A stretch of DNA of 37,649 nt, taken from a virus. Of this stretch, positions 7,101 through 15,073 are shown one piece after another. The DNA lies in the IMG/VR virus record IMGVR_UViG_3300050019_000085, positions 1-37,649 of that record. The stretch is one strand, 5' to 3'. The number at the start of each line of letters is the position of its first letter. The stretch's first letter is position 1. Below the pieces are notes generated by a model that was not told the DNA's origin, searched no databases, and saw only the letters and a list, made by a program, of their open reading frames with translations. The position numbers and the translations under genes are program-made.

Positions 7101-8775
7101 TAACGGCGGGCGAACGGACTCTGGCATCCGAGTCAGCGAAATGACTGCGCTGCAAGTCGGCACGGTGTTCGCTTGCGTGAACGTCATCTCGGATGGCGTG
7201 TCCTCGCTTCCCCTGCACGTTTATCAGCGCTCGAAGATTGGCGGTCGCGACAGCAAGACCTTGGCTGTTGACAGTCAGCTCTATGATCTTATCCACCTTG
7301 AACCGAACCCGGAAATGACCAGCGCGGTATTCTTCAAGGTCGCAATGGTTCACGCCTTGTTGTGGGGCAACGCTTACTCGGAAATTCAGCGGAACAACAG
7401 CAACCAAATCATTGCCATCTGGCCACGCAACCCGGCGCGCACTCGTCCTATCCGCATTCTTAAACCGATCACGTTTCAAGGTGACCTCCTCCCTGCCGGG
7501 ACGCTTATGTACGAGACTTCCGATTCGATGATGGACTCGTCCAGTTACACGGTCAACGAGAACCCGGAATCAATGAGCTACGGATTGCGCCGGTTGGTGC
7601 TTGCGGAGGACATGATTCACGTCCCCGGCTTGTCACTCGATGGCCGCCTCGGACAGTCTACTGTATGGCTGGCCCGGCAGGCTTTTGGCATTGCCTTGGC
7701 CACTGAAAAATATGGAGCTAAGTTCTTCGGAAACGGTGCACGCCCTTCAGGCATCCTTACGATGCCGAACAAGCTGGAGGACAAGTCAATCGAAACCCTC
7801 CGGCGTTCGTTCGCTGAGGCGCACGGCGGCGAGAACGCGTTCAAGGTTGCAGTCCTTGAGAATGGTGTCACCTACACCAAGATTGCTGCGACCCCTGAAG
7901 AGGGTCAGATGCTTCAGCTTCGCAAGCACGAGCGCGAAGAGATCGCCGCGATATTCGGCGTTCCCGCACACATGATTGGTGCATCCGAGAAGGGTGGCAA
8001 GTCGAATGTTGAACAGAGCAGCATCGAGTTTGTGCTATACTGTCTCCACCCTTGGCTGCGTCGCTTCGAGCAGGAGCTTGAACGTAAGCTCTTCTCCAGC
8101 ATGGGCCGGTCGGCGGGTAAGTTCTTTGCGAAGTTCGACACCCGGAAGTTGATGTATCCGGACGCGGCTGCCCGCAGTTCTTTCTATTCACAGGGCAAGC
8201 AGTGGGGCTTCTTGAACACCAACATGATTCTCGAACTGGAGGACATGAATCCAATCGATAACCCGAAGGTGGGCGAGACGTTCTGGCAACCGATCAACAT
8301 GCAGGACGCTGGTGACCCACAGAAGCTGGGTGCATCAGACCAAGCCGACCTTGACACGAAGTCGAAGCAGGCCGTCGCAGAGCACGCCGCGCAGATGACG
8401 CAGGAGACAGCACAGGTCGCGGCAAAGACAAACATGAAGGTTGCAGAGCAGGCGCACGGACATGCGATTGCCGCAGCGCAAGTAAGCAACAAGCATGAGC
8501 AGACGATGGCGAAGCTGGGACACCCGCCGCAAGCGGCTGCGCCGACTGCTGCCGCACCCGCGAAGCCCGGCACCCCGGCAGCACCTGCTGCCGCGCCAGC
8601 GCCCGGCAAGACGGCCAAGCGCTTCTCCAACGCACCCGAAGTCAAGGAGGCGATGGAGGCGGCGATGAACGAGGGCTTTGTGTTCGTGACGGCACTGAAC
8701 GAAGAGGGCGCGACCACCTACCGCTACCTGAATCCTGATCGCCGCGAATTGCTCATCACCTTCGAGCCTCGATAA
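7101..8775 (+). CDS. portal protein, exon 2
   Basis: This exon encodes the main body of an HK97-type portal protein, the dodecameric ring at the packaging vertex through which DNA enters and leaves. It has the family's opening (SGIRVSE..AL..GTVFACVNVISDGVSSLPLHVY), the clip/stem region, and GKSNVEQ..IEFV. After about residue 420 a long Gln/Ala-rich helix and a Pro/Ala linker lead to a ~50-residue C-terminal domain that is not part of the basic portal fold. With the intron removed the protein is about 588 aa. An internal ATG at 7060 lies inside intron P9 and is not a credible start. Confidence 0.93.
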
Positions 8776-8819
8776 TAACCACGAAGGTATTGACGAACTG
8801 CTTACCAACAGAGAAAGCT

Positions 8820-10757
8820 ATGTCTGAAGAGCAACTGAGGTTCGACGACACGCCGCCAGCACCTTGGTATGGTTGCGATCTCGACGGCACGCTCGCTGTT
8901 TCAGACGGCACCCATGCTTTAGGTGTCATCGGCGCGCCCGTTCCGAAAATGGTTGAGCGTGTGAAGCAGGCACTCGCCGAGGGCAAGGACGTCCGCATCT
9001 TCACTGCTCGCATTGCAGACCTCACCGGCGTAGATTTAGAAACCGAGATAAGAGCGATTCAAGAGTTCTGCCTTGCGAACATCGGTCGCGTGCTTCCTGT
9101 GACTTGCACCAAGGACGCGGGTATGGTGGAGTTGTGGGACGACCGTGTGCGTCAGGTCGAAAAGAATACAGGTGAGTTCGTTGTCGGTCGCGCCGAGGTC
9201 CAGCAGCCGGTCGCCCACAAGTATGGAACTACGCAGGCAGACATTCCTGATGGCCCGGCGGCAGACGCGATTGAGGCTGTCCGCGCGCTTATAGCAGATG
9301 AGGATTTAGCAGGGCAGGGAAAGAATGTCGAGGGGAACCACGTAACAGTGCGCTACGGCTTCTTCGGCAACGACTGTGGGAGCATCGCATCTTTCCTCTC
9401 CAAGCAGAAGCCGTTCGAGGCGATGCTGGGCAAGACGGAGATGTTTCCGGCAACTGAACATTCGGATGGTGCGGCAGTAATAAAGGCCCCTGTCATATCG
9501 CTGGATCTGCGGCGCATCAATGCACAGCTTGCCGAGCAAGGTCCGTTCAAGCCGTCCGACTTTGAATATAACCCACATGCCACCATCGCATACGTCAAGC
9601 CGGAGGTTGCCGAGAAGTATGTTGGACTGTGCGGAACCGAAGGAAAGACATTCAAGGTCGACGGCATAACTATCAATAAGTCAAACGGTCAGTCGCTGTT
9701 CGTGAAGCTCACCGGCGGCAATACCACTGAGTTCGGTCCGCAGGGTGAGCCTATTATAACACGTTATTCCGAGGACCAGCCACGCGACGATCACGGCAGA
9801 TTCGCAGCCGGTGGCGGAAGTGCGCAGGAAAAGCCAGATGAGGTGAAGCAGGTCGAATCATTGCAGAGTAAGATGCGAGACCTTGAGAATCAAGCAGCCG
9901 CAATCGAGACTGGCGGAAAACCCGGCGAACAGCTACAAAAACTTTCAGAGATAGCATCGGCCCATCAAGACCTGTATAAACAGGTTCAGGAACTGAAGAA
10001 CGGAAGCGTCTACAAAGAGTGGACCGCTCAGCAAGAGAAGCAACAGTCGATTGAGCACAAGGCCGAGATAGAGAAGGTCGTCGAACGCACGGCGAAGGAC
10101 ATGAACTACGAGCGCGTGCAGGTGCTTAGTAAGGAAGATAGTGTCTACCCTAAAGGCTTCGATGTTGGCGGCAAGCACTTCAATGCTGGAGGTTATGCCA
10201 ACTTGACGACCGGACAGATAACCATCATTTCGACTGCCACGCATGCTGACTATGTGCCCGCGATTCTTGCTCACGAGATAGAGCACGAACGGTTCCAAGG
10301 CGCTCTCAACGCCTACAACTTCGAGCATCAAGCACTGATGAAGATACCCGGCGACGAGTTGTTCGGTCGTCCCGGAGAACCGAACACTGGTGTGCTCAGG
10401 GCTAGCGGAGAAGTGAAGCCTGAATACCAGAACAAATACCCGGTGACCACGCTGCTGCAGAAGTCATTAGAGCAGGATAAGTTCAAGCTTTATGACAGCG
10501 ACGGCTGCACGAAATACAGTGAAGCTTACTGGAAGCATTACGTTGACAACGGTCGCAAATCGGCGGACGGCGAGCGAGCTATGCACGAAACGCTCGCAGA
10601 GATAGCCAGCGTGAAGGTTACCACCGGAAAATTCCCAGAGAAGAGCACCACTGGCTGGCGAGATTTGTATCGTGCGGTCGACAAGGTTGCCAAGAGCGGA
10701 AATGCTCTGTGGCCGAACGGACTTACACCCAAGCACTATGTGACCGGGGAGGACTGA
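8820..10757 (+). CDS. three-domain HAD phosphatase / 2H phosphoesterase / HExxH peptidase fusion
   Basis: A 645-aa protein between portal and prohead protease. Residues 1-120 form a HAD-type phosphatase with DLDGT (D20, D22), the FTAR motif (T62), and TKD...WDDR (K98, D107/D108). Residues ~135-300 form a 2H phosphoesterase with two HxT motifs (H174-V-T176 and H253-A-T255). Such enzymes hydrolyse 2',3'-cyclic phosphates or cyclic and oligonucleotides; the anti-CBASS protein Acb1 uses the same chemistry. A motif YSEDQPRDDHGRFA (from residue 316) leads to a coiled coil. A zinc-peptidase-like domain follows, with HEIEH at 485-489. The stop overlaps the next start (TGATG). A role as a packaged, injected effector is inference; the domain calls are firmer. 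Confidence 0.8.
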   Translation: MSEEQLRFDDTPPAPWYGCDLDGTLAVSDGTHALGVIGAPVPKMVERVKQALAEGKDVRIFTARIADLTGVDLETEIRAIQEFCLANIGRVLPVTCTKDAGMVELWDDRVRQVEKNTGEFVVGRAEVQQPVAHKYGTTQADIPDGPAADAIEAVRALIADEDLAGQGKNVEGNHVTVRYGFFGNDCGSIASFLSKQKPFEAMLGKTEMFPATEHSDGAAVIKAPVISLDLRRINAQLAEQGPFKPSDFEYNPHATIAYVKPEVAEKYVGLCGTEGKTFKVDGITINKSNGQSLFVKLTGGNTTEFGPQGEPIITRYSEDQPRDDHGRFAAGGGSAQEKPDEVKQVESLQSKMRDLENQAAAIETGGKPGEQLQKLSEIASAHQDLYKQVQELKNGSVYKEWTAQQEKQQSIEHKAEIEKVVERTAKDMNYERVQVLSKEDSVYPKGFDVGGKHFNAGGYANLTTGQITIISTATHADYVPAILAHEIEHERFQGALNAYNFEHQALMKIPGDELFGRPGEPNTGVLRASGEVKPEYQNKYPVTTLLQKSLEQDKFKLYDSDGCTKYSEAYWKHYVDNGRKSADGERAMHETLAEIASVKVTTGKFPEKSTTGWRDLYRAVDKVAKSGNALWPNGLTPKHYVTGED

Positions 10758-10909
10758 TGATTACACGCGAAGTGGTGGGCGGCAAGCAAGCGACGGTGTC
10801 ACACCTGAATGACAAGTGGGAGCCGTGCGACCCGAAGGACGCCACGCTGGTAAAGGTGGTCTTTGACGACGGCGGGGTGCTGTTTGGAACCCGCACGCCG
10901 AAGCAGTAA
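10757..10909 (+). CDS. 50-aa hypothetical protein
   Basis: Starts within the stop of the preceding gene (TGATG overlap) after GGGAGG, so it is translationally coupled. The 50-residue sequence is mostly beta-strand-like with no membrane segment or cysteines. It lies between the HAD-2H-peptidase protein and the prohead protease. No family is recognised. Confidence 0.7.
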   Translation: MITREVVGGKQATVSHLNDKWEPCDPKDATLVKVVFDDGGVLFGTRTPKQ

Positions 10910-10912
10910 GCA

Positions 10913-10936
10913 CCCGTCACACATACCCGATAATAC
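10913..10936 (+). promoter_or_regulatory. CCCGTCACAC motif, site 3
   Basis: CCCGTCACAC at 10913-10922, then 8 nt, then TAATAC (with GATAAT overlapping). It lies directly upstream of the prohead protease start at 10947. Confidence 0.55.
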
Positions 10937-10946
10937 AGGGACACCT

Positions 10947-13190
10947 ATGCCTATTGAAGAGCGTTTCTCCGAGGACCAGCCGCGTGACCCAGACGGCAAG
11001 TTTGGGAGCGGAAGTTCAAGCTCTCCCCACGAGAATGAAGCTGTTAAAAAGGCCGGTGGTTTTGTGCCGCACGCCCCAGAGAGTGCTCCGGTCACTTCGC
11101 TCGCCGGGCACGTCGCTGCTGACCACGAAGTTCTAGCCGAGCACATGAACGAGTTTCTGAAGGAAGGAAACGTTGACTCCTACCACGCCTTCAGTGTGGC
11201 CGACAAGGCGCTCTCGGGTGGTAAGGTTTCAAAGGGGCAGGCTCGCATCGCACATGACGTGCTGGTCGAGCATCACAACGAAGCTCAGAAGGAAGGCAAC
11301 AAGGCGTTGGAAAACACGCTGAAGGCCGCGCTGGATAAATTGTCCGGAATGCGGAGCCTGTCACAGATACCTGAAACAACGGAGAAGTATATGTCAATCG
11401 AAAGACGTTATGCAACAGAACTGCGCGCTGGCGACACTCAAGGAATCGAAATGGTTCTCACAGGGTATGCCGCCCGGTTCAACACCCCATCGAAGGACCT
11501 CGGCGGGTTCCGCGAGACGATTTCCTCTGGCGCTTTTACGCGTGCTCTGGCAGAGAAACAGGACGTGGTTTGCCTGTTTAACCACGGCATGAAGAGCGAT
11601 GTTGTGCTTGGCCGGACAACTGCCGGAACGCTGGTGGTTACCGCTGATGAAAAAGGCCTCTTCTTCCGTTGCCAGCTTGACCCGAACCAGCAATCGCACC
11701 GCGACCTGCACGCTTCTGTGAAGCGCGGCGACATCAACGAGTGCAGTTTTGCATTCACTTCGAATGGCCCGAACGGTGACGACTGGACCGATGCGAAGGA
11801 CGAGCGCGGCAACTGGTATATTTCCAGAATGCTGAAGGATGTAAACCTCTTCGACGTTTCTGCCGTAACACGTCCTGCTTATAGTAACACATCCTTGCAG
11901 GCTCGGAGCGAAAACGTGACCCCTGAAATCAGAAGCATCATTACCAATCTGCTTGAGAAGCGCGGCGTGAAAGCGCCGGTCGAAAAGCGAGACGAGAGTG
12001 TCGAGCAGACCATGCAATGTATCAGCAAGTGTCTTGCACAGAAATTCCCGCAGCCGACCACCGGCGGGGAATGCTGCTCTAACTACGGCATGTATTACAT
12101 CGTCGCGACTTACGATGACAGCGTGATTGCCTGCAATAACTACGGCCCCGGACCGAACGAGTATGTCCGCATTCCGTATGTGGCCGCGCCTGATCTTGAC
12201 AACGACAACGACGTCGACGAATACATTTTCGGGACTCCGGTTCCAGTCGAGCAAGAGTGGGTGCCGTCCGAACGTGCCGTCGCGAAGTTCGAGGAAATCC
12301 GAACGATAAAGGCTGAGCATCTTGCCGCGATTGCCGCCGGTCACACTGCTACTGCGAAGGAAGCAGCCGCAGCCGCCGAGCAGCACACCAATACCGCTGA
12401 TGGTCACTCCGCAGCCGCTGCAGCCGTTCAGGCCGCCGCCGACGCCGCGAAGGAAAAGGAAGAGGCCGCCAAGCGCTGCATGGACAGTATGGGCGATTGC
12501 AGCGAGAAGCGTTGCATCTGCCAGAACCGCATGGTCAATCCGGAGGACGTTTACTACGGTGATGACGAGAACGAGTGGGATTACAATGACACCGAGGACG
12601 AGCGGGCACTAAAGACTGCCCGGCGCGTTGAAATCCGCAAGGAAGCCGTCCGCGCCATGCCTCAAATCGGCGAGGTTCGCACGAAGCTGGTTGGCGGCAA
12701 GCACGTTGCTCTGCGCGCCTTCGCTCACGCGGGCGACCCAGAAAAGACAGAGACTTGGAAGCTGCCGACGCACACCGCCGACCACGCGACTCAGTCACTT
12801 AACCGTGTTGATGCTGTGAAACTTCCTGCCGACAAGGCCATCGAAGCCCGCACGAAACTTGTGGCTTCCGTTGCGAAGTATGCACCGGCACCGATTGTCC
12901 CCGGCGAGGACCGCTCGATCAAGTATCTCGTGACCGAGAGCGATGGAACCACGCACCTGCCCGTCAGCACTGAAAGCGGAACGCCCGACCACGGCCTCAT
13001 GGGCAACGCTTGGGCAGCACTGCACGGTGGGTTCCGGGGCAATGAGTATGCCGGGCCGAACAAGTCTGAAGCCATCTCGAAGCTGAAGGCGATGTATAAG
13101 TCCGAAGGTATGGACGAGCCTGACAGCCGTATGAGCAAGGAAGAAATCGAAGAGATGGAACTTCGCTTCCGGGCAGCGGTAGCAATCTAA
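10947..13190 (+). CDS. prohead protease (S78/HK97 family) with long extensions
   Basis: A 747-aa protein, several times the length of a basic HK97 protease. The N-terminus repeats the motif found in the previous large protein (RFSEDQPRDPDGKF), followed by a ~120-residue helical region. The protease core spans about residues 165-320, with LTGYAARFN, catalytic His in FNHG (H213) and Ser in ECSFAF (S267). It cleaves scaffold and capsid N-termini during maturation. Downstream are an Ala-rich coiled coil, a cysteine cluster (CMDS..CSEKRCICQN), and a C-terminal module with DGTTHLP...DHGLMGNAWAALHGGFRGN that recurs in phage head proteins (DUF6582-like, from memory). The extensions could serve as internal scaffold. 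ATG 10947 follows motif site 3. Confidence 0.85.
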   Translation: MPIEERFSEDQPRDPDGKFGSGSSSSPHENEAVKKAGGFVPHAPESAPVTSLAGHVAADHEVLAEHMNEFLKEGNVDSYHAFSVADKALSGGKVSKGQARIAHDVLVEHHNEAQKEGNKALENTLKAALDKLSGMRSLSQIPETTEKYMSIERRYATELRAGDTQGIEMVLTGYAARFNTPSKDLGGFRETISSGAFTRALAEKQDVVCLFNHGMKSDVVLGRTTAGTLVVTADEKGLFFRCQLDPNQQSHRDLHASVKRGDINECSFAFTSNGPNGDDWTDAKDERGNWYISRMLKDVNLFDVSAVTRPAYSNTSLQARSENVTPEIRSIITNLLEKRGVKAPVEKRDESVEQTMQCISKCLAQKFPQPTTGGECCSNYGMYYIVATYDDSVIACNNYGPGPNEYVRIPYVAAPDLDNDNDVDEYIFGTPVPVEQEWVPSERAVAKFEEIRTIKAEHLAAIAAGHTATAKEAAAAAEQHTNTADGHSAAAAAVQAAADAAKEKEEAAKRCMDSMGDCSEKRCICQNRMVNPEDVYYGDDENEWDYNDTEDERALKTARRVEIRKEAVRAMPQIGEVRTKLVGGKHVALRAFAHAGDPEKTETWKLPTHTADHATQSLNRVDAVKLPADKAIEARTKLVASVAKYAPAPIVPGEDRSIKYLVTESDGTTHLPVSTESGTPDHGLMGNAWAALHGGFRGNEYAGPNKSEAISKLKAMYKSEGMDEPDSRMSKEEIEEMELRFRAAVAI

Positions 13191-13191
13191 G

Positions 13192-13215
13192 CCCGTAACA
13201 TTTTCGTGGTAAGAA
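13192..13215 (+). promoter_or_regulatory. CCCGTAACAT motif, site 4
   Basis: CCCGTAACAT at 13192-13201, then 8 nt, then TAAGAA, which runs into the ribosome-binding site AGAGGA of the first capsid gene. This is a one-to-two-base variant of the repeated motif. Confidence 0.4.
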
Positions 13216-13226
13216 GAGGAATGACT

Positions 13227-14381
13227 ATGTCCAAGTATCTAACACCAGCGCAGCAAGAATTGCTCAAGGCAATGGCCGAGGCAAATGAGGTCTCGCAGCG
13301 CTCGGAAGTCACGAAGCGCGACGAAGCCCGCTTGAGTTTCCTGCTCGCCAAAATTAAGGCTCTGACTGCCGGTGCTATCGGTGGAAAGATCGACGATGAG
13401 TGCAAGCGCTTCTTCTCCGACCTTCTCAAGGGCCATGAAATGCGCACGGTAACGTACATGGAAGCCGGTGCGCAAACACCTGCTTACACGGCTGGTCCCG
13501 AAGGCGGCTTTCTTGTTCCGCAAGAGTTCCACGACTCCGTCGTCACCGGAATGAAGCAGTTCGACCCGCTCCTAAACAAGGACATTGTGACGCTCATTGA
13601 GTCCGGCAATGGCAGCTTGAAGCCTTACAACATCCCCGGATGGGATCTGAGCACGTTCAAGGCTGTGAAGGTCGCTGAGGGCGTGCAATCGCCGTCCCTG
13701 ACCCCTCCTGTGGCCGCCACGACTATCCTCAACGGCTTCAAGTATATGGCCAGCCTTCCGGTATCGGTCGAGTTGGAAGAGGACTCGTTTGAGACCGTTC
13801 AACTGCTCATGTCACTCGGCTACGGTGTTGGCTTCGCGCGCGGCATCGGCGAGGACCTCGTGACTGGAAATGGCATCAGCGCCCCACAAGGCGTGCTTAC
13901 CGGCGCATCTGACAGTGGTGTGGTCACCGCGAACACTGGCAAGGTTGTTCTCGATGACATCGAAGATGTATATTTCTTGGTGGACCGCTATCACCGTGCT
14001 GCTCCAAAGTGTGCGTGGCTGATGAACGACATTGCTTACGAGCAAGTTCGTAAGGCTGTTGATGGTAATGGCCGTCCGCTGCTCAATGTCGCAAAGGACA
14101 TGGAAGTTCTTATGAGCAAGCCGGTCTACATTTCACCGTCATTGCCAGAATACAATCCGTCGCTCGGAACACAGGCTGATGGGTCCTTCTGCGTGTTCGG
14201 CGATTTGTCTTACATGTTCGTTCGCGTTTCCAAGCTGGTTATTAAGCGCCAGTGGCAGGTGCCCGGATACGTTGAGAACGGCGTGGCGCTCTACACCGGC
14301 ATCATGCGCGCAGATGCAAAAGTGTTTGACCCGACTGGCGGAACTACCCCGCCAATCGTGTTCGCAAATTTGAAGAGTTAA
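13227..14381 (+). CDS. major capsid protein 1 (HK97 fold)
   Basis: A 384-aa protein. A short helical N-terminal region (~75 residues, shorter than a typical delta domain) is followed by the HK97-fold core: GGFLVPQEF starts the N-arm/E-loop region, then ISAPQGVLTG and the P- and A-domains, with a final strand containing GIMRADAKVFDP. It forms the icosahedral shell or a related shell. AGAGGA upstream of ATG 13227 fixes the start. It is clearly different in sequence from the second capsid-type gene at 15074. The next gene starts 14 nt downstream, so the ferritin-like protein should be made from the same mRNA. Confidence 0.9.
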   Translation: MSKYLTPAQQELLKAMAEANEVSQRSEVTKRDEARLSFLLAKIKALTAGAIGGKIDDECKRFFSDLLKGHEMRTVTYMEAGAQTPAYTAGPEGGFLVPQEFHDSVVTGMKQFDPLLNKDIVTLIESGNGSLKPYNIPGWDLSTFKAVKVAEGVQSPSLTPPVAATTILNGFKYMASLPVSVELEEDSFETVQLLMSLGYGVGFARGIGEDLVTGNGISAPQGVLTGASDSGVVTANTGKVVLDDIEDVYFLVDRYHRAAPKCAWLMNDIAYEQVRKAVDGNGRPLLNVAKDMEVLMSKPVYISPSLPEYNPSLGTQADGSFCVFGDLSYMFVRVSKLVIKRQWQVPGYVENGVALYTGIMRADAKVFDPTGGTTPPIVFANLKS

Positions 14382-14395
14382 CTTAGGGGGAAGTC

Positions 14396-14857
14396 ATGCA
14401 AGGAAACGCCGAAGTAATTGCAACCCTTCAGGCCGCATTGTCAGCGGAGGGTAAATTGAACCTGCAGAGTCGTCTGGACACCCAGCAACTGAAGTTTATG
14501 GGAGTGCCGAAGCTCGCATGCAAGTTCGATGGGATAGGGGACGACGCACACTGCTACCTTAAGCTGGTAACAAAGCGCTGTCTCTTCCTCAACGGCAATC
14601 CGAGCTATTCAGTTCCTGAACTGGTGCGCATCACCAACGTTACCGACATGATTAAGAACACGTTGGAGTTAGAGTTGGGCATCGTCGGACCCTATGAGCA
14701 GGCCGTTCAAGTCGCACAGAAGGCGATGGATGACACGACCAGAAACCTGTTCGAGCACTTGCTGAAATGGCACCAGAAGCATGTGGGTTGGCTGGAAAAG
14801 CAACTTCGCCTCATCAATATTCTCGGAGAATCGGACTACATTTCCGAGAAACTGTAG
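14396..14857 (+). CDS. bacterioferritin-like protein
   Basis: The 153-aa length and whole-protein pattern match bacterioferritin, the 24-subunit iron-storage cage: QGNAEVIATLQAAL at the start, CLFLNGNP, TLELELGI in helix C, and HVGWLEKQL...ILGESDYI at the end. By alignment from memory with E. coli Bfr, the ferroxidase ligands E18, the helix-C Glu and the final His (H129) are kept. The ligand equivalent to E127 is replaced and the E51/H54 region (GDDAHC) is altered with a small insertion. Met52, the haem ligand, is absent. The catalytic centre is therefore partly degenerate. AGGGGGAAG precedes the ATG. It lies 14 nt after capsid protein 1, an arrangement like an encapsulin shell with ferritin-like cargo. 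No cargo-loading peptide is obvious at the C-terminus. Confidence 0.8.
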   Translation: MQGNAEVIATLQAALSAEGKLNLQSRLDTQQLKFMGVPKLACKFDGIGDDAHCYLKLVTKRCLFLNGNPSYSVPELVRITNVTDMIKNTLELELGIVGPYEQAVQVAQKAMDDTTRNLFEHLLKWHQKHVGWLEKQLRLINILGESDYISEKL

Positions 14858-15073
14858 GCGCAAGCTTTTGTATTTGGAAGGCTTAGCACGTTTCCAAAAA
14901 AATCGGTCAGGTATTGAAAGAGCCTCAATACCCGTCACACCGATGTGGGACTATGTATGCGCCGCCAAGGCGCTCCCTGCCCGAGGAAGGTTGTTCCGGG
15001 CAACTCTCGCAGTAGACAACCCCCGAACAACTTAGAAGCAAATTCGCCCTATTGGGCAAGAGGAGATTTTTCC
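14858..15073 (+). promoter_or_regulatory. 216-nt leader of capsid gene 2 with hairpin and motif site 5
   Basis: No gene is credible here. GGTATTG (14910-14916) pairs with CAATACC (14926-14932), and this hairpin overlaps CCCGTCACAC (14931-14940), which is followed after 8 nt by GACTAT. A smaller GCCC/GGGC hairpin (about 15045-15056) lies just before the ribosome-binding site AGAGGAG. The long leader suggests independent, strong expression of the second capsid gene. Confidence 0.5.

Noticed and set aside
14945-15073. In-frame upstream extension of capsid protein 2 from ATG 14945
   Set aside because: The extension is not protein-like, whereas ATG 15074 has a strong ribosome-binding site and a normal delta-domain start.
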